Source: Ruicaihuangia caeni
GTDB taxonomy: Bacteria > Actinomycetota > Actinomycetes > Actinomycetales > Microbacteriaceae
DNA length: 64,000 nt
Reading direction: 5' to 3'
Assembly: GCF_029952955.1 (NCBI RefSeq)
Contig: NZ_JASATX010000001.1
Span: 372,001-436,000, forward strand
Under the pieces are notes generated by a model. It saw nothing but the letters and a program-made list of their open reading frames with translations, made no database searches and was not told the DNA's origin. The position numbers and the translations under genes were made by a program. Shown here in pieces: positions 28,838-37,344 of the stretch. Each line of letters starts with the position of its first letter. Within the stretch, counting starts at the first letter, position 1.

Positions 28838-28888
28838 ATGCTGCGTCGCGCAGGGACGATCGCACGCCCGGTGAGGTCATTCGACTGA
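28838..28888 (+). CDS. Putative 16-residue leader peptide ahead of the NCS1 permease
   Basis: A small ORF, MLRRAGTIARPVRSFD, with an ATG 6 nt downstream of a near-perfect Shine-Dalgarno AAGGAGG. Its stop codon TGA ends one base before the permease ATG at 28890. The permease itself has no good ribosome-binding site, so its translation is probably coupled to this ORF. No sign of a run of regulatory codons, apart from four arginines. Could be a chance ORF whose Shine-Dalgarno sequence serves nothing else. Confidence 0.45.
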   Translation: MLRRAGTIARPVRSFD

Positions 28889-28889
28889 G

Positions 28890-30614
28890 ATGGGGACGAA
28901 CAAGGCGATCATTGAAGACAAAGCCGGCCGCGTCGAGCTGACGACGACCGCCAATATCGAGGTCAGCAAGCTGTACAACCACGACCTCGCGCCAGTCCCG
29001 TTCAAGGGGCGCACGTGGCACACCTACAACTACGCCGCGCTGTGGATGAGCATCGCGCACGGCATCCCGACGTACTACCTCGCAAGCGGGCTCATCGATA
29101 TGGGCATGAGCTGGGTGCAGGCGGTCATCACCGTCGGGCTCGGCAATCTCATCGTGATGATCCCGCTGCTGTTGAACAGCCATGCCGGGGCCAAGTACGG
29201 CATCCCCTTCCCGGTCTTCGCGCGGACGGCCTTCGGAGCGCTCGGCGCCAACGTGCCTGCGCTCATCCGGGCCATCTCGGCCTGCGGATGGTTCGGCATC
29301 CAGACGTGGGTCGGAGGTCAGGCGATCCACACGCTGTGCGGTGTCTTCTTCGGATCGTGGTGGTCGGATGCCGAGCGCTTCGGCGGGCACCCGTGGACCC
29401 TCTGGCTCTCGTTCGCGGTGTTCTGGCTGCTGCAGATGGCCCTCGTGCTGCGCGGCATCGAGTCGATCCGCAAGCTCGAGAACTTCGCCGCACCGCTGAT
29501 CCTCGTGGTCGCCGGCATCCTCATGGTCTGGGTCATGAACCTCGCCGGCGGCCTCGGTCCGATGGCATCGGCGCCATCGGAGCTCGGATGGGGCGCCGGC
29601 TTCTGGACGATCTTCCCTGGCGCGCTGATGGGCATGATCGCGTACTTCGCCACGATGTCGGTCAACATCTCCGACTTCACTCGCTTCGCGAAGAGCCAGA
29701 AGGCGCAGGTCGTCGGTCAGTCCGTGGGCCTCACGCCGACGATCGTCGCGTTCACCACCATCGGGGCGCTCACCACCTCTGCGACCGTCGAGGTGTGGGG
29801 ACGTCCGATCTGGGATCCGGTGGAGCTCGTCGGCCTCATCCCGAACGCTCTGGCCGTGCTCTTCAGCCTCTTCTGCATCATCGTCGCCACGGTGGCGGTC
29901 AATGTCGCCGCGAACACGGTCGGCCCTGCCTACGACTTCTCGAACGCCTTCCCGCGCTACGTCTCGTTCAAAATGGGCGGCATCATCACGGGCGTCATCG
30001 CGATCCTGATGCAGCCGTGGAACCTGCTCGCCAGCCCGAACCTCTACATCTTCGTGTGGCTCGGTCTCACCGGTGCGTTCCTCGGCTCGGTCGCCGGCAT
30101 CCTGGTCGCGGAGTACTGGATCATCAGGCGCCGCTACCTCGCCGTGGAAGAGCTGTACCAGCGCGGGAGCCGCTACGAGTACCGTCGCGGCTTCAACTGG
30201 CGGGCGCTGACGGCGATGGCGATCGCGCTGCTGCTCTCGGTCGGCGGCGCCTATTCCGCTGGCGGCACCGGCGGTCCGTTCCCTGAGGCGGGGCTCATCC
30301 CGCTGCTGAAGCCGCTGTACGACTACAACTGGGCTGTCGCGTTCATCAGCGGACTCCTGATCCACTGGCTGCTCGCCCGTGCGTTCCCGCCTGCCTCGCT
30401 CTCGCTCGACGCCGCCGATCGCGCGGCCGGGGTCGCCGGTGCGGCGCTCCCTGGTGCCGCCGCGGGGGAGCGCATTGCGGCGGATGCCGGTGCTGCGCGC
30501 CCGGTGACCGAGGATGCCGAGCAGACCGCCGATGCCGAGCAGACCGCCGTTGGCGAGGACGCGACCGCCACGGCGGCGGGGCCGGCCCACGAGCTCGTCA
30601 CCAGCAAGCAATAA
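28890..30614 (+). CDS. NCS1-family nucleobase:cation symporter
   Basis: A 574-residue permease of the nucleobase-cation-symport-1 family (cytosine, uracil, allantoin or hydantoin uptake) with about twelve helices. Family features are NYAALWMSIAHGIPTYYLAS near the N-terminus, the helix 3-4 region AKYGIPFPVFARTAFGALGA, and VWLGLTGAFLGSVAGILVAE later. The last 90 residues are a hydrophilic Ala/Asp/Glu-rich tail with DAEQTA repeats. It precedes an alcohol and an aldehyde dehydrogenase gene (8-nt gap) and may supply the pyrimidine/hydantoin operon at 9-14 kb; substrate not assignable from sequence alone. Confidence 0.88.
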   Translation: MGTNKAIIEDKAGRVELTTTANIEVSKLYNHDLAPVPFKGRTWHTYNYAALWMSIAHGIPTYYLASGLIDMGMSWVQAVITVGLGNLIVMIPLLLNSHAGAKYGIPFPVFARTAFGALGANVPALIRAISACGWFGIQTWVGGQAIHTLCGVFFGSWWSDAERFGGHPWTLWLSFAVFWLLQMALVLRGIESIRKLENFAAPLILVVAGILMVWVMNLAGGLGPMASAPSELGWGAGFWTIFPGALMGMIAYFATMSVNISDFTRFAKSQKAQVVGQSVGLTPTIVAFTTIGALTTSATVEVWGRPIWDPVELVGLIPNALAVLFSLFCIIVATVAVNVAANTVGPAYDFSNAFPRYVSFKMGGIITGVIAILMQPWNLLASPNLYIFVWLGLTGAFLGSVAGILVAEYWIIRRRYLAVEELYQRGSRYEYRRGFNWRALTAMAIALLLSVGGAYSAGGTGGPFPEAGLIPLLKPLYDYNWAVAFISGLLIHWLLARAFPPASLSLDAADRAAGVAGAALPGAAAGERIAADAGAARPVTEDAEQTADAEQTAVGEDATATAAGPAHELVTSKQ

Positions 30615-30622
30615 GGAGCACC

Positions 30623-31732
30623 ATGAAGACCCAAGCAGCGCTCATGCTGGCGCCGGGGGAGGACTGGACGGTCACTGAGATCGACCTGGCGCCACCGCAG
30701 GCCGGCGAAGTGCTCGTCGAGTTCACCCATGCCGGGTTGTGCTTCTCAGACGAGCACCTCCGCCACGGAGGGCTCGGAGACCTGCCGGCCGTCGGCGGGC
30801 ACGAAGGCGCCGGCATCATCCGCGAGGTCGGCGAAGGCGTGACGGGCCTCGCCGTCGGCGACCACGTCGCGGCCTCGTTCATCCCGGCGTGCGGGCGTTG
30901 CGACTGGTGCGTGACAGGCCACTCGAACCTCTGCTCGAGCGCCGCGAACAGCCCCGGTACGGCCGACCCGGCGACGTTCCGGTTCTCGCACGACGGCGAA
31001 CCGGTTCCCGCGAACTGCGGGCTGGGAACCTTCGCACGCTACTCCGTGGTGTCGGCGAAGACGATGGTCAAGGTCAACCCGGTCGTGCCGCTCGAGGTCG
31101 TGGCGGTCGTGAGCTGCGGCGTGCTCACCGGCTGGGGCGCCGCAGTGCACTCGGCCGAGGTGCGCGTCGGCGACACGGTGGTCGTGATCGGTGCGGGCGG
31201 CGTGGGGATCAACGCCGCCCAGGGCGCGAAGTTCGCCGGGGCCAGGCACGTCGTCATGATCGACATGAACCCTGCGAAGCTCGAGTTCGCGCGTCAGTTC
31301 GGCGCCACGGCCGAGTTCACCTCGACCGATGAAGCCGGCGCCTTCGTGCGCAGCGTGAACCCGGTGGCTGATGGGGCGGATGTCGTCATCGTCGCCACTG
31401 GCAACACGACCGAACCGATCGTCACGGCCGCGTACGGCCTGCTCGGCAAGCGCGGGCGCCTCGTCCTCGCCGGCATGTCGCAAGACGTGTTCGACAAGAA
31501 CGTGCAACTGCCCGGCACCCAGATCATCTTCAAGGAGCAGACGATCAAGGGGACCATCTACGGCTCGTGCAACCCGCGCCACGAGATCCCGATCATCCTC
31601 GACCTGTACGCGCAGGGCCGCATCAAGCTCGACGAACTCGTCTCGGCGCAGTACGCGCTCGAAGACATCAACGAAGGCTTCGCCGATCTGCGCGCGGGCA
31701 AGAACCTGAGAGGAGTCGTGGCACATGCCTGA
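30623..31732 (+). CDS. Zinc-dependent alcohol dehydrogenase, NDMA-dependent nicotinoprotein-like
   Basis: A 369-residue medium-chain dehydrogenase. Catalytic zinc ligands Cys40 (GLCFSDEH), His60 (GGHEGAG) and Cys165 (VSCGVLTGWG) are intact, as is the structural zinc site Cys90, Cys93, Cys96, Cys104. The Rossmann motif is GAGGVG (190-195). The pattern, including GTFARYSVVS and VSCGVLTGWGAAV, resembles the actinobacterial NDMA-dependent group whose bound NAD is recycled by an external carrier, often mycofactocin. It follows AAGGAG and overlaps the aldehyde dehydrogenase gene by 8 nt, so the pair probably oxidises an alcohol to the acid. Confidence 0.87.
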   Translation: MKTQAALMLAPGEDWTVTEIDLAPPQAGEVLVEFTHAGLCFSDEHLRHGGLGDLPAVGGHEGAGIIREVGEGVTGLAVGDHVAASFIPACGRCDWCVTGHSNLCSSAANSPGTADPATFRFSHDGEPVPANCGLGTFARYSVVSAKTMVKVNPVVPLEVVAVVSCGVLTGWGAAVHSAEVRVGDTVVVIGAGGVGINAAQGAKFAGARHVVMIDMNPAKLEFARQFGATAEFTSTDEAGAFVRSVNPVADGADVVIVATGNTTEPIVTAAYGLLGKRGRLVLAGMSQDVFDKNVQLPGTQIIFKEQTIKGTIYGSCNPRHEIPIILDLYAQGRIKLDELVSAQYALEDINEGFADLRAGKNLRGVVAHA

Positions 31733-33197
31733 GGCCACGCTGAGCATCGTCGAACGCGACGAGCTGTACATCGGCGGCGATTGGACCGCACCAGAGACTT
31801 CCGCTCGCCACGAGATCGTGGACTCGACCACCGAGGCAGTGGTCGGCTCATACGCGGTCGCGGGGCGAGCGGATGTGGATCGAGCCGTCGCCGCCGCGAA
31901 CGCCGCGCTGAACGACAGGGACGGCTGGGGCGGCTACGGGCCGGCCGAACGAGCGGCCGTCATGCGCCGGTTCGCCGACGCGATCGAGCGCCGGCGCGAC
32001 GCGCTCGGCGAGCTCATCACACGGGAGGTCGGCACGCCGTTCGGACGCGCCCGCGGCGCCAACGCCGACACCGCCGCGGCGCTGTTGCGCTTCTACGCCG
32101 ACGTCATCGAGCGATCGCCGGTCGAGGATCTGCGCCCCGCAGGCGTCGGCCACTCACTCGTCCGGCGGGAGCCGATCGGTGTGGTCGCCATGATCGCACC
32201 CTGGAACTACCCGCTCAGCACGCTGTTCTTCAAGCTGGCGCCAGCACTCGCGGCTGGCTGCACCGCTGTCGTCAAGCCGGCGACCATGACCGCGCTGAAC
32301 TCCTTCCTCGTCGCTGAGGCGGCGGCAGAGGCCGGCGTTCCTGCCGGCGTCGTGAACATCGTGCCGACCGACCGCGAGACTGGCGACCACCTCGTCACTC
32401 ACCCGGGCGTGCAGAAGGTGGCGTTCACGGGCTCCACGGATGTGGGGCGTCACATCGGCGGGCTGGCCGGCCAGCACCTGAAGGCGGTGACACTCGAACT
32501 CGGCGGCAAGTCGGCGGCACTGCTGCTCGAAGACGCATCCATCGAGAAGTTCGTGGAGCACCTGCACGAGTTGAGCTTCGCCAACAACGGGCAGACCTGC
32601 ACGAACAACACCAGGTTGATCGTGCCCGCCGCGATCTACGACGATGTGGTGGCCGCCGTCACCGAGACCGTAAGGTCATGGCCGGTCGGCCATCCGATGG
32701 ACCGCGAAACGGTCGTCGGCCCTGTCGTGAGCCGCGCGCACAAGGCGTCGATCGAGCGGTACTACGAGATCGCGAAGACGGAGGGCACCCGGGCGACGAT
32801 CGGTGGCGGTTCGGCCGAGGGCACCGGGTTCTTCGTCCAGCCGACGGTCTTCGTCGATGTGTCGCCCGAGATGACGATGTTCCGCGAGGAGCTCTTCGGT
32901 CCCGCCGTCTCGATCACGAAGTACAGCGGCGATGTGGAGGAGGGGCTCGCGATCGCGAACGACTCGCGCTATGGGCTCTCCGGCGCGGTGTTCAGCGAGA
33001 ACGAATCGCTCGCGCTCGACTCCGCGCGTCGCCTCGAGACAGGCACGGTCGGCTTCAACATGGCGAACTTCGACATCGGAGCGCCGTTCGGCGGGCGGAA
33101 GGACTCCGGCGTCGGGTTCGAACTCGGGGCAGAGGCGATCACCGCCTATCTGCACTACAAGACGATCTTCACGCCCGTCGTCCCCGCCGGGTTCTGA
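31725..33197 (+). CDS. Aldehyde dehydrogenase (NAD(P)+)
   Basis: A 490-residue aldehyde dehydrogenase. The general base Glu258 lies in VTLELGGKSAALL, the nucleophile Cys292 in FANNGQTCTNNTRL, and the NAD-binding segment MIAPWNYPLSTLFFKLAPAL is present. It overlaps the alcohol dehydrogenase gene by 8 nt, which suggests coupled translation and sequential alcohol-to-aldehyde-to-acid oxidation. Convergent with an MFS gene, with a large hairpin in between. Confidence 0.93.
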   Translation: MPEATLSIVERDELYIGGDWTAPETSARHEIVDSTTEAVVGSYAVAGRADVDRAVAAANAALNDRDGWGGYGPAERAAVMRRFADAIERRRDALGELITREVGTPFGRARGANADTAAALLRFYADVIERSPVEDLRPAGVGHSLVRREPIGVVAMIAPWNYPLSTLFFKLAPALAAGCTAVVKPATMTALNSFLVAEAAAEAGVPAGVVNIVPTDRETGDHLVTHPGVQKVAFTGSTDVGRHIGGLAGQHLKAVTLELGGKSAALLLEDASIEKFVEHLHELSFANNGQTCTNNTRLIVPAAIYDDVVAAVTETVRSWPVGHPMDRETVVGPVVSRAHKASIERYYEIAKTEGTRATIGGGSAEGTGFFVQPTVFVDVSPEMTMFREELFGPAVSITKYSGDVEEGLAIANDSRYGLSGAVFSENESLALDSARRLETGTVGFNMANFDIGAPFGGRKDSGVGFELGAEAITAYLHYKTIFTPVVPAGF

Positions 33198-33223
33198 TCC
33201 GCGCCGGTTACGGCGCCGCTTGC

Positions 33224-33276
33224 AAGGGGCGGTCGCTCGAAGACCCACTGGGTCAGTCCTCGAGCGGCCGCCCCTT
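33224..33276. terminator. Bidirectional hairpin terminator shared by aldehyde dehydrogenase and MFS genes
   Basis: A 17-bp stem with one mismatch: left arm 33224-33240 (starts AAGGGGCGGTC), right arm 33260-33276 (ends GGCCGCCCCTT). The loop holds a nested GACCCACTGGGTC hairpin. The MFS stop codon (33253-33255) lies in that loop, so the right arm is coding sequence of the MFS gene. Confidence 0.72.
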
Positions 33277-34701
33277 TCGCTCGGCCAGCAGCAGCGCGCC
33301 CACAGCCGCGATCACGAACACCGCTCCGAAGACCCCGAACAGCAGTGGCGATCCGCCGGCCGCGCTGAGCAGGGGCACTGACAGCGGCGCGAGGATCGCT
33401 CCGATCCTCCCGACACCGGCCGCCCAGCCGGCACCCGTTCCCCGCAGCCGGGTCGGGTAGAGCTCCGGCGTCACCGCGTAGAGCGCACCCCACGCGCCCA
33501 GATTGAAGAACGACAGCAGGCAGCCGAACGTCAAGATCCAAACGTCGGTGGTCGCAGTGCCGAACAGTGCGGCGGATGCCGCTGAGCCGGCCAGGAACAC
33601 GGTGAGCGTCGCTCGCCGCCCCCACACCTCGATGAGCCAGGCAGCCACGGCGTAGCCCGGCAGCTGAGCGAGCGTGATGATCAGCGTGAACCCGACCGAG
33701 CGGACGAGCGAGAAGCCCGAGTTGAACAGGATCGTCGGCAGCCAGATGAACGCGCCGTAGTACGAGAAGTTCACGCAGAACCACACGACCCAGAGCGGCA
33801 CCGTGCGGCGGAGCATGCCCGGACTGAACAGGCCACCGAGCCGCGTCGTCTGAGTCGCGGCGCCCGGCCCGACACCGGCCGAGCGCGCATCGGTGGAGTG
33901 GGCAATGGTGGAGTGCGCATCCGCCGCATCAGCGGCATCCGCGCTGCTCGTCACGGCGTTCGGCTCGGCAACGCTGAGGCGTGTGCCGCGGTCGGCTGCC
34001 GCATCCGCTTCGTGCCCGACACCTGCAGACTCCTCGAAGGAGCGCACGACAGCCTCTGCCTCCTCGTGACGACCCCGCGTCTCGAGGAATCGCACCGACT
34101 CCGGCAGCCTCCACCGCACGACGATGGCGTAGAAGGCCGGCACCACTCCGATCGCGAGCGCCCAACGCCAGCCGTCGTCGCTCGAGGGCACGAGAAACGC
34201 TCCGATGAGGGCGGCGGCGAGCCAGCCCGCGGCCCAGAACGCTTCGAGCAGCACCACCACGCGACCCCGGATGCGGGCGGGCGCCAGTTCGCTCACCAGG
34301 GTCGAGGCCACCGGCAACTCGGCGCCGAGGCCGAGACCGACGATGAACCGGAGAGCCACTAGCAGCGCCACCGACCAGGCGAGCGCGCTGACTCCCGTCG
34401 CGATCCCGAAGACCAGCAGGGTGAGCGCGAACACCTGCCGCCGGCCGAGTCGATCGGCCAGGAGACCGCCGAGACTCGCGCCGATCGCCATGCCGACGGC
34501 GCTCGCGGTGGCGATCCACGACTGCTCGCCAGGAGTGATCTGCCAGGTGGCGGCCAGTGCCACCAGCACGTACGACAGCAGCCCGACATCCATGGCGTCG
34601 AGCGCCCAGCCGATGCCCGAGCCGACAAGGAGACGGCGATGCCGGCTGGTGAACGGAAGACGATCGAGACGTTCGGTGCGCGTGAGCGCTGGTGCAGGCA
34701 T
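33253..34701 (-). CDS. MFS transporter (sugar/aromatic-acid porter type)
   Basis: A 482-residue major facilitator protein with twelve predicted helices. The conserved loop LADRLGRRQVFALTLL follows helix 2, and SELAPARIRGRVVVLLEAFW and WRLPESVRFLETRGR are typical of the sugar-porter and acid-symporter groups. The central loop carries a long Ala/Asp/Ser-rich low-complexity insertion (about residues 235-285). The start could be ATG 34701 or GTG 34710; neither has a Shine-Dalgarno, but TACGGT lies 7 nt before the ATG, compatible with a leaderless mRNA. Substrate unknown. Confidence 0.86.
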   Translation of the reverse strand: MPAPALTRTERLDRLPFTSRHRRLLVGSGIGWALDAMDVGLLSYVLVALAATWQITPGEQSWIATASAVGMAIGASLGGLLADRLGRRQVFALTLLVFGIATGVSALAWSVALLVALRFIVGLGLGAELPVASTLVSELAPARIRGRVVVLLEAFWAAGWLAAALIGAFLVPSSDDGWRWALAIGVVPAFYAIVVRWRLPESVRFLETRGRHEEAEAVVRSFEESAGVGHEADAAADRGTRLSVAEPNAVTSSADAADAADAHSTIAHSTDARSAGVGPGAATQTTRLGGLFSPGMLRRTVPLWVVWFCVNFSYYGAFIWLPTILFNSGFSLVRSVGFTLIITLAQLPGYAVAAWLIEVWGRRATLTVFLAGSAASAALFGTATTDVWILTFGCLLSFFNLGAWGALYAVTPELYPTRLRGTGAGWAAGVGRIGAILAPLSVPLLSAAGGSPLLFGVFGAVFVIAAVGALLLAERKGRPLED

Positions 34702-34799
34702 GCGTGTCACCGTACTGCACGCCGAACCGCCCGAAGCGCCGCGGGGAGACGTCGGCCCGCAGCCTGGTCCGGTTCCCGATCCGCCGATGCCCGCTCCCG

Positions 34800-34814
34800 T
34801 AGACTGGCTGCATC
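34800..34814 (+). promoter_or_regulatory. -10 element of ffh, near-leaderless start
   Basis: TAGACT (34800-34805) ends 9 nt before the ffh ATG. No Shine-Dalgarno motif is present in the gap. Confidence 0.4.
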
Positions 34815-36383
34815 ATGGCTGTTTTTGGCACGCTCTCCGACCGGCTCGCCGATACGTTCAAGAACCTTCGCAGTAAGGGGAAGCTGAGCGCCGCCGATGT
34901 CGACGGCACGGTGCGCGAGATCCGTCGCGCCCTCCTCGACGCCGACGTGGCCCTCGACGTCGTCAAGGCGTTCACGACCCGCGTGCGCGAACGCGCGCTC
35001 GGCGACGAGGTCAACCGCGCGCTCAACCCCGCCCAGCAGGTCGTGCAGATCGTCAACGACGAGCTGATCCAGATCCTCGGCGGTCAGCAGCGTCGGCTCG
35101 AGTTCGCGAAGAACCCGCCCACCGTGATCATGCTCGCCGGCCTGCAAGGTGCTGGAAAGACGACGCTCGCCGGCAAGCTCGCGAAGTGGCTGGCCGAGCA
35201 GCAGCACACGCCGATGCTCGTCGCAGCAGACCTCCAGCGGCCGAACGCGGTCACCCAGTTGCAGATCGTCGGTGAGCAGGCGGGCGTGCCCGTGTTCGCG
35301 CCGGAGCCCGGGAACGGCGTCGGCGACCCGGTGAAGGTCGCGAAGAACGCGATCAAGCACGCGATCGACAAGCAGCACGACGTGGTCATCGTCGACACCG
35401 CGGGCCGGCTCGGCGTCGACGCCGAGATGATGAAGCAGGCGCGCGACATCCGCAAGGCCATCGATCCAGACGAGGTGCTCTTCGTCATCGACGCCATGAT
35501 CGGTCAGGATGCCGTGGCCACGGCCAAGGCGTTCCAGGAAGGCGTCGACTTCACCGGCGTCGTGCTGTCGAAGCTCGACGGCGACGCACGCGGCGGTGCC
35601 GCCCTCTCGGTGGCCAGTGTGACCGGGCGCCCGATCATCTTCGCCTCGACCGGTGAGGGGCTGAGCGACTTCGAGCCCTTCCACCCCGACCGCATGGCGA
35701 GCCGCATCCTCGACCTCGGTGACATCCTCACGCTCATCGAACAGGCGCAGAAGCAGTTCGACGAGGAAGAGGCGCGCAAGGTCGCCGAGAAGCTCGCGAG
35801 CGACACCTTCACGCTCGAAGACTTCCTCGCCCAGATGCAGCAGGTCAAGAAGATGGGCTCGCTGAAGGGCATGCTCAGCATGCTGCCCGGGGCCAAGGGC
35901 ATGCGTGAGCAGCTGGAGAACTTCGATGAGCGCGAGATCACGCGCACCGAGGCGATCATCCAATCGATGACGATCGCCGAGCGACGAAACCCCAAGCTCC
36001 TCAACGGCTCCCGCAGGCTTCGCATCGCGAAGGGCTCCGGCATGACGGTCACCGATGTGAACCAGCTCGTCGCACGCTTCGAGCAGGCCGCGAAGATGAT
36101 GAAGACCGTCGCCCGCGGCGGGGTGCCGCAGGTGCCGGGAATGGGGCCGATCCCCGGGGGATTCGGCGGCGGGCGCGGCAAGGCCGCGAAGGCGAAGGGC
36201 AAGAAGAAGGGCGGCTCGCGGTCGGGGAACCCGGCGAAGCGCGCAGCCGAAGAAGCAGCCCGCGCGACCGGCGTGACCCCGGGTGCAGGAGGCGGATCCG
36301 GCTTCGGCCTCGGGGGCGCGGCGGGTGCTGGCGGGCCGAGCGCCGAAGAGCTCGAGTCGCTGCAGAAGCTCCTCGGTCGCTGA
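34815..36383 (+). CDS. ffh: Signal recognition particle protein Ffh (SRP54)
   Basis: A 522-residue GTPase of the signal recognition particle. The N domain starts FGTLSDRLADTFKNLRSKGK, the G domain has GLQGAGKTTLAGKLAKWL, VDTAGRLGVD and LSKLDGDARGG, and the Met-rich M domain has MKGMLSMLPGAKGM-like segments and the RNA-binding GSRRLRIAKGSGMTVTDV. The C-terminal Gly/Lys-rich tail is extended. It delivers nascent membrane proteins to FtsY. Its stop codon is part of a 14-bp tandem repeat. Confidence 0.96.
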   Translation: MAVFGTLSDRLADTFKNLRSKGKLSAADVDGTVREIRRALLDADVALDVVKAFTTRVRERALGDEVNRALNPAQQVVQIVNDELIQILGGQQRRLEFAKNPPTVIMLAGLQGAGKTTLAGKLAKWLAEQQHTPMLVAADLQRPNAVTQLQIVGEQAGVPVFAPEPGNGVGDPVKVAKNAIKHAIDKQHDVVIVDTAGRLGVDAEMMKQARDIRKAIDPDEVLFVIDAMIGQDAVATAKAFQEGVDFTGVVLSKLDGDARGGAALSVASVTGRPIIFASTGEGLSDFEPFHPDRMASRILDLGDILTLIEQAQKQFDEEEARKVAEKLASDTFTLEDFLAQMQQVKKMGSLKGMLSMLPGAKGMREQLENFDEREITRTEAIIQSMTIAERRNPKLLNGSRRLRIAKGSGMTVTDVNQLVARFEQAAKMMKTVARGGVPQVPGMGPIPGGFGGGRGKAAKAKGKKKGGSRSGNPAKRAAEEAARATGVTPGAGGGSGFGLGGAAGAGGPSAEELESLQKLLGR

Positions 36384-36436
36384 GTGTCGAAAGCTGAGTG
36401 TCGAAAGCTGAGTGTCGAGAGCTGAGCATCGAGAGC
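36381..36436 (+). repeat. 14-bp tandem repeat spanning the ffh stop codon
   Basis: Four contiguous 14-bp units of TGAGTGTCGAAAGC; units 1 and 2 are identical and units 3 and 4 differ by one and three bases. The first TGA is the ffh stop codon, and the array ends 2 nt before the next start codon. It fills the whole ffh-LLM gap and supplies only weak GAGAG as ribosome-binding site. Confidence 0.9.
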
Positions 36437-36438
36437 CG

Positions 36439-37263
36439 ATGAGCAACGGCATCCGTGAGGCAGCGCGCCCCGATCGTCCGCTTCGCATCGCGGTGCAGCT
36501 CGCGCCTGAGCACGCCCGGTATTCGACGATCCGCGACGCGGTGGCTCGCCTCGAGGACATGGGCGTTGATGTGCTCTTCAACTGGGACCACTTCTTTCCG
36601 CTCACTGGAGACCGCGACGGATTGCACTTCGAGGCGTGGACGATGGTGGCCGCGTGGGCCGAGCAGACGTCGCGCGTCGAGTTCGGCTCGCTTGTGAGCT
36701 GCAATTCGTACCGCAACGCGAATCTGCAGGCCGATATGGCGCGCACCATCGACCACATCAGTGCCCGTGACGGCGGCCAGGGTCGGTTCATCTTCGGCAC
36801 CGGAGCCGGATGGTTCGAGCGCGACTATGACGAGTACGGCTTCGAGTTCGGCACCCCGGGCTCGCGCTTGAATGCCCTCGCCCGCGACATGCCGGTGATC
36901 GAGCAGCGCTGGGCCAAGCTCAACCCGCCGCCGACTCGCCGCATCCCGGTGCTGATCGGTGGCGGGGGAGTGCGCAAGACGCTTCGAATCGTGGCCGAGC
37001 ACGCCGACATCTGGCACAGTTTCAGCAGCCCTGAGGTGCTCGCTGAGAAGCTGCAGGTGCTTCGGATGCACGCCGACGCGGTCGGTCGGGATGTCTCGGA
37101 GATCGAGGTCTCCGTCGAACTGCGGCGGGCGAGCGATGCGGATGCCGACGCCCTGCTCGACCTCGGTGCGACCTTCTTCACGATCGGCCTCCGCGGCCCC
37201 GAGTACGACTTCGAGAAGGTCGCTCGCTGGCTCCGCTGGCGCGACGAGCGCTCGCGCGGCTGA
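36439..37263 (+). CDS. LLM-class F420-dependent oxidoreductase
   Basis: A 274-residue luciferase-like protein. Features are the N-terminal RIAVQLAPEHARYSTIRDAV, LFNWDHFFPLTGDRDGLHFE, the central GRFIFGTGAGWFERDYDEYG and the IPVLIGGGGVRKTLRIVAEH barrel segment, all typical of actinobacterial F420-dependent LLM enzymes. The ATG at 36439 is chosen; an in-frame start at 36412 would lie inside the 14-bp repeat. Substrate unknown. With the gene at 11565, this is the second predicted F420 user in the window. Confidence 0.84.
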   Translation: MSNGIREAARPDRPLRIAVQLAPEHARYSTIRDAVARLEDMGVDVLFNWDHFFPLTGDRDGLHFEAWTMVAAWAEQTSRVEFGSLVSCNSYRNANLQADMARTIDHISARDGGQGRFIFGTGAGWFERDYDEYGFEFGTPGSRLNALARDMPVIEQRWAKLNPPPTRRIPVLIGGGGVRKTLRIVAEHADIWHSFSSPEVLAEKLQVLRMHADAVGRDVSEIEVSVELRRASDADADALLDLGATFFTIGLRGPEYDFEKVARWLRWRDERSRG

Positions 37264-37344
37264 GTCGGCTTCCCCGCGCGGCTGGGCGGGGCGCGGCTTG
37301 GTCCCCTCCGGTGCCGCAGGTGATCGTCGGCCGGCGCACCGGGC

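Noticed and set aside
28824-30611. A 595-codon open frame on the minus strand opposite the NCS1 permease
   Set aside because: Composition is Arg/Glu/Asp-rich without any domain, as expected from the antisense of a GC-rich membrane-protein gene; the plus-strand permease is unmistakable.
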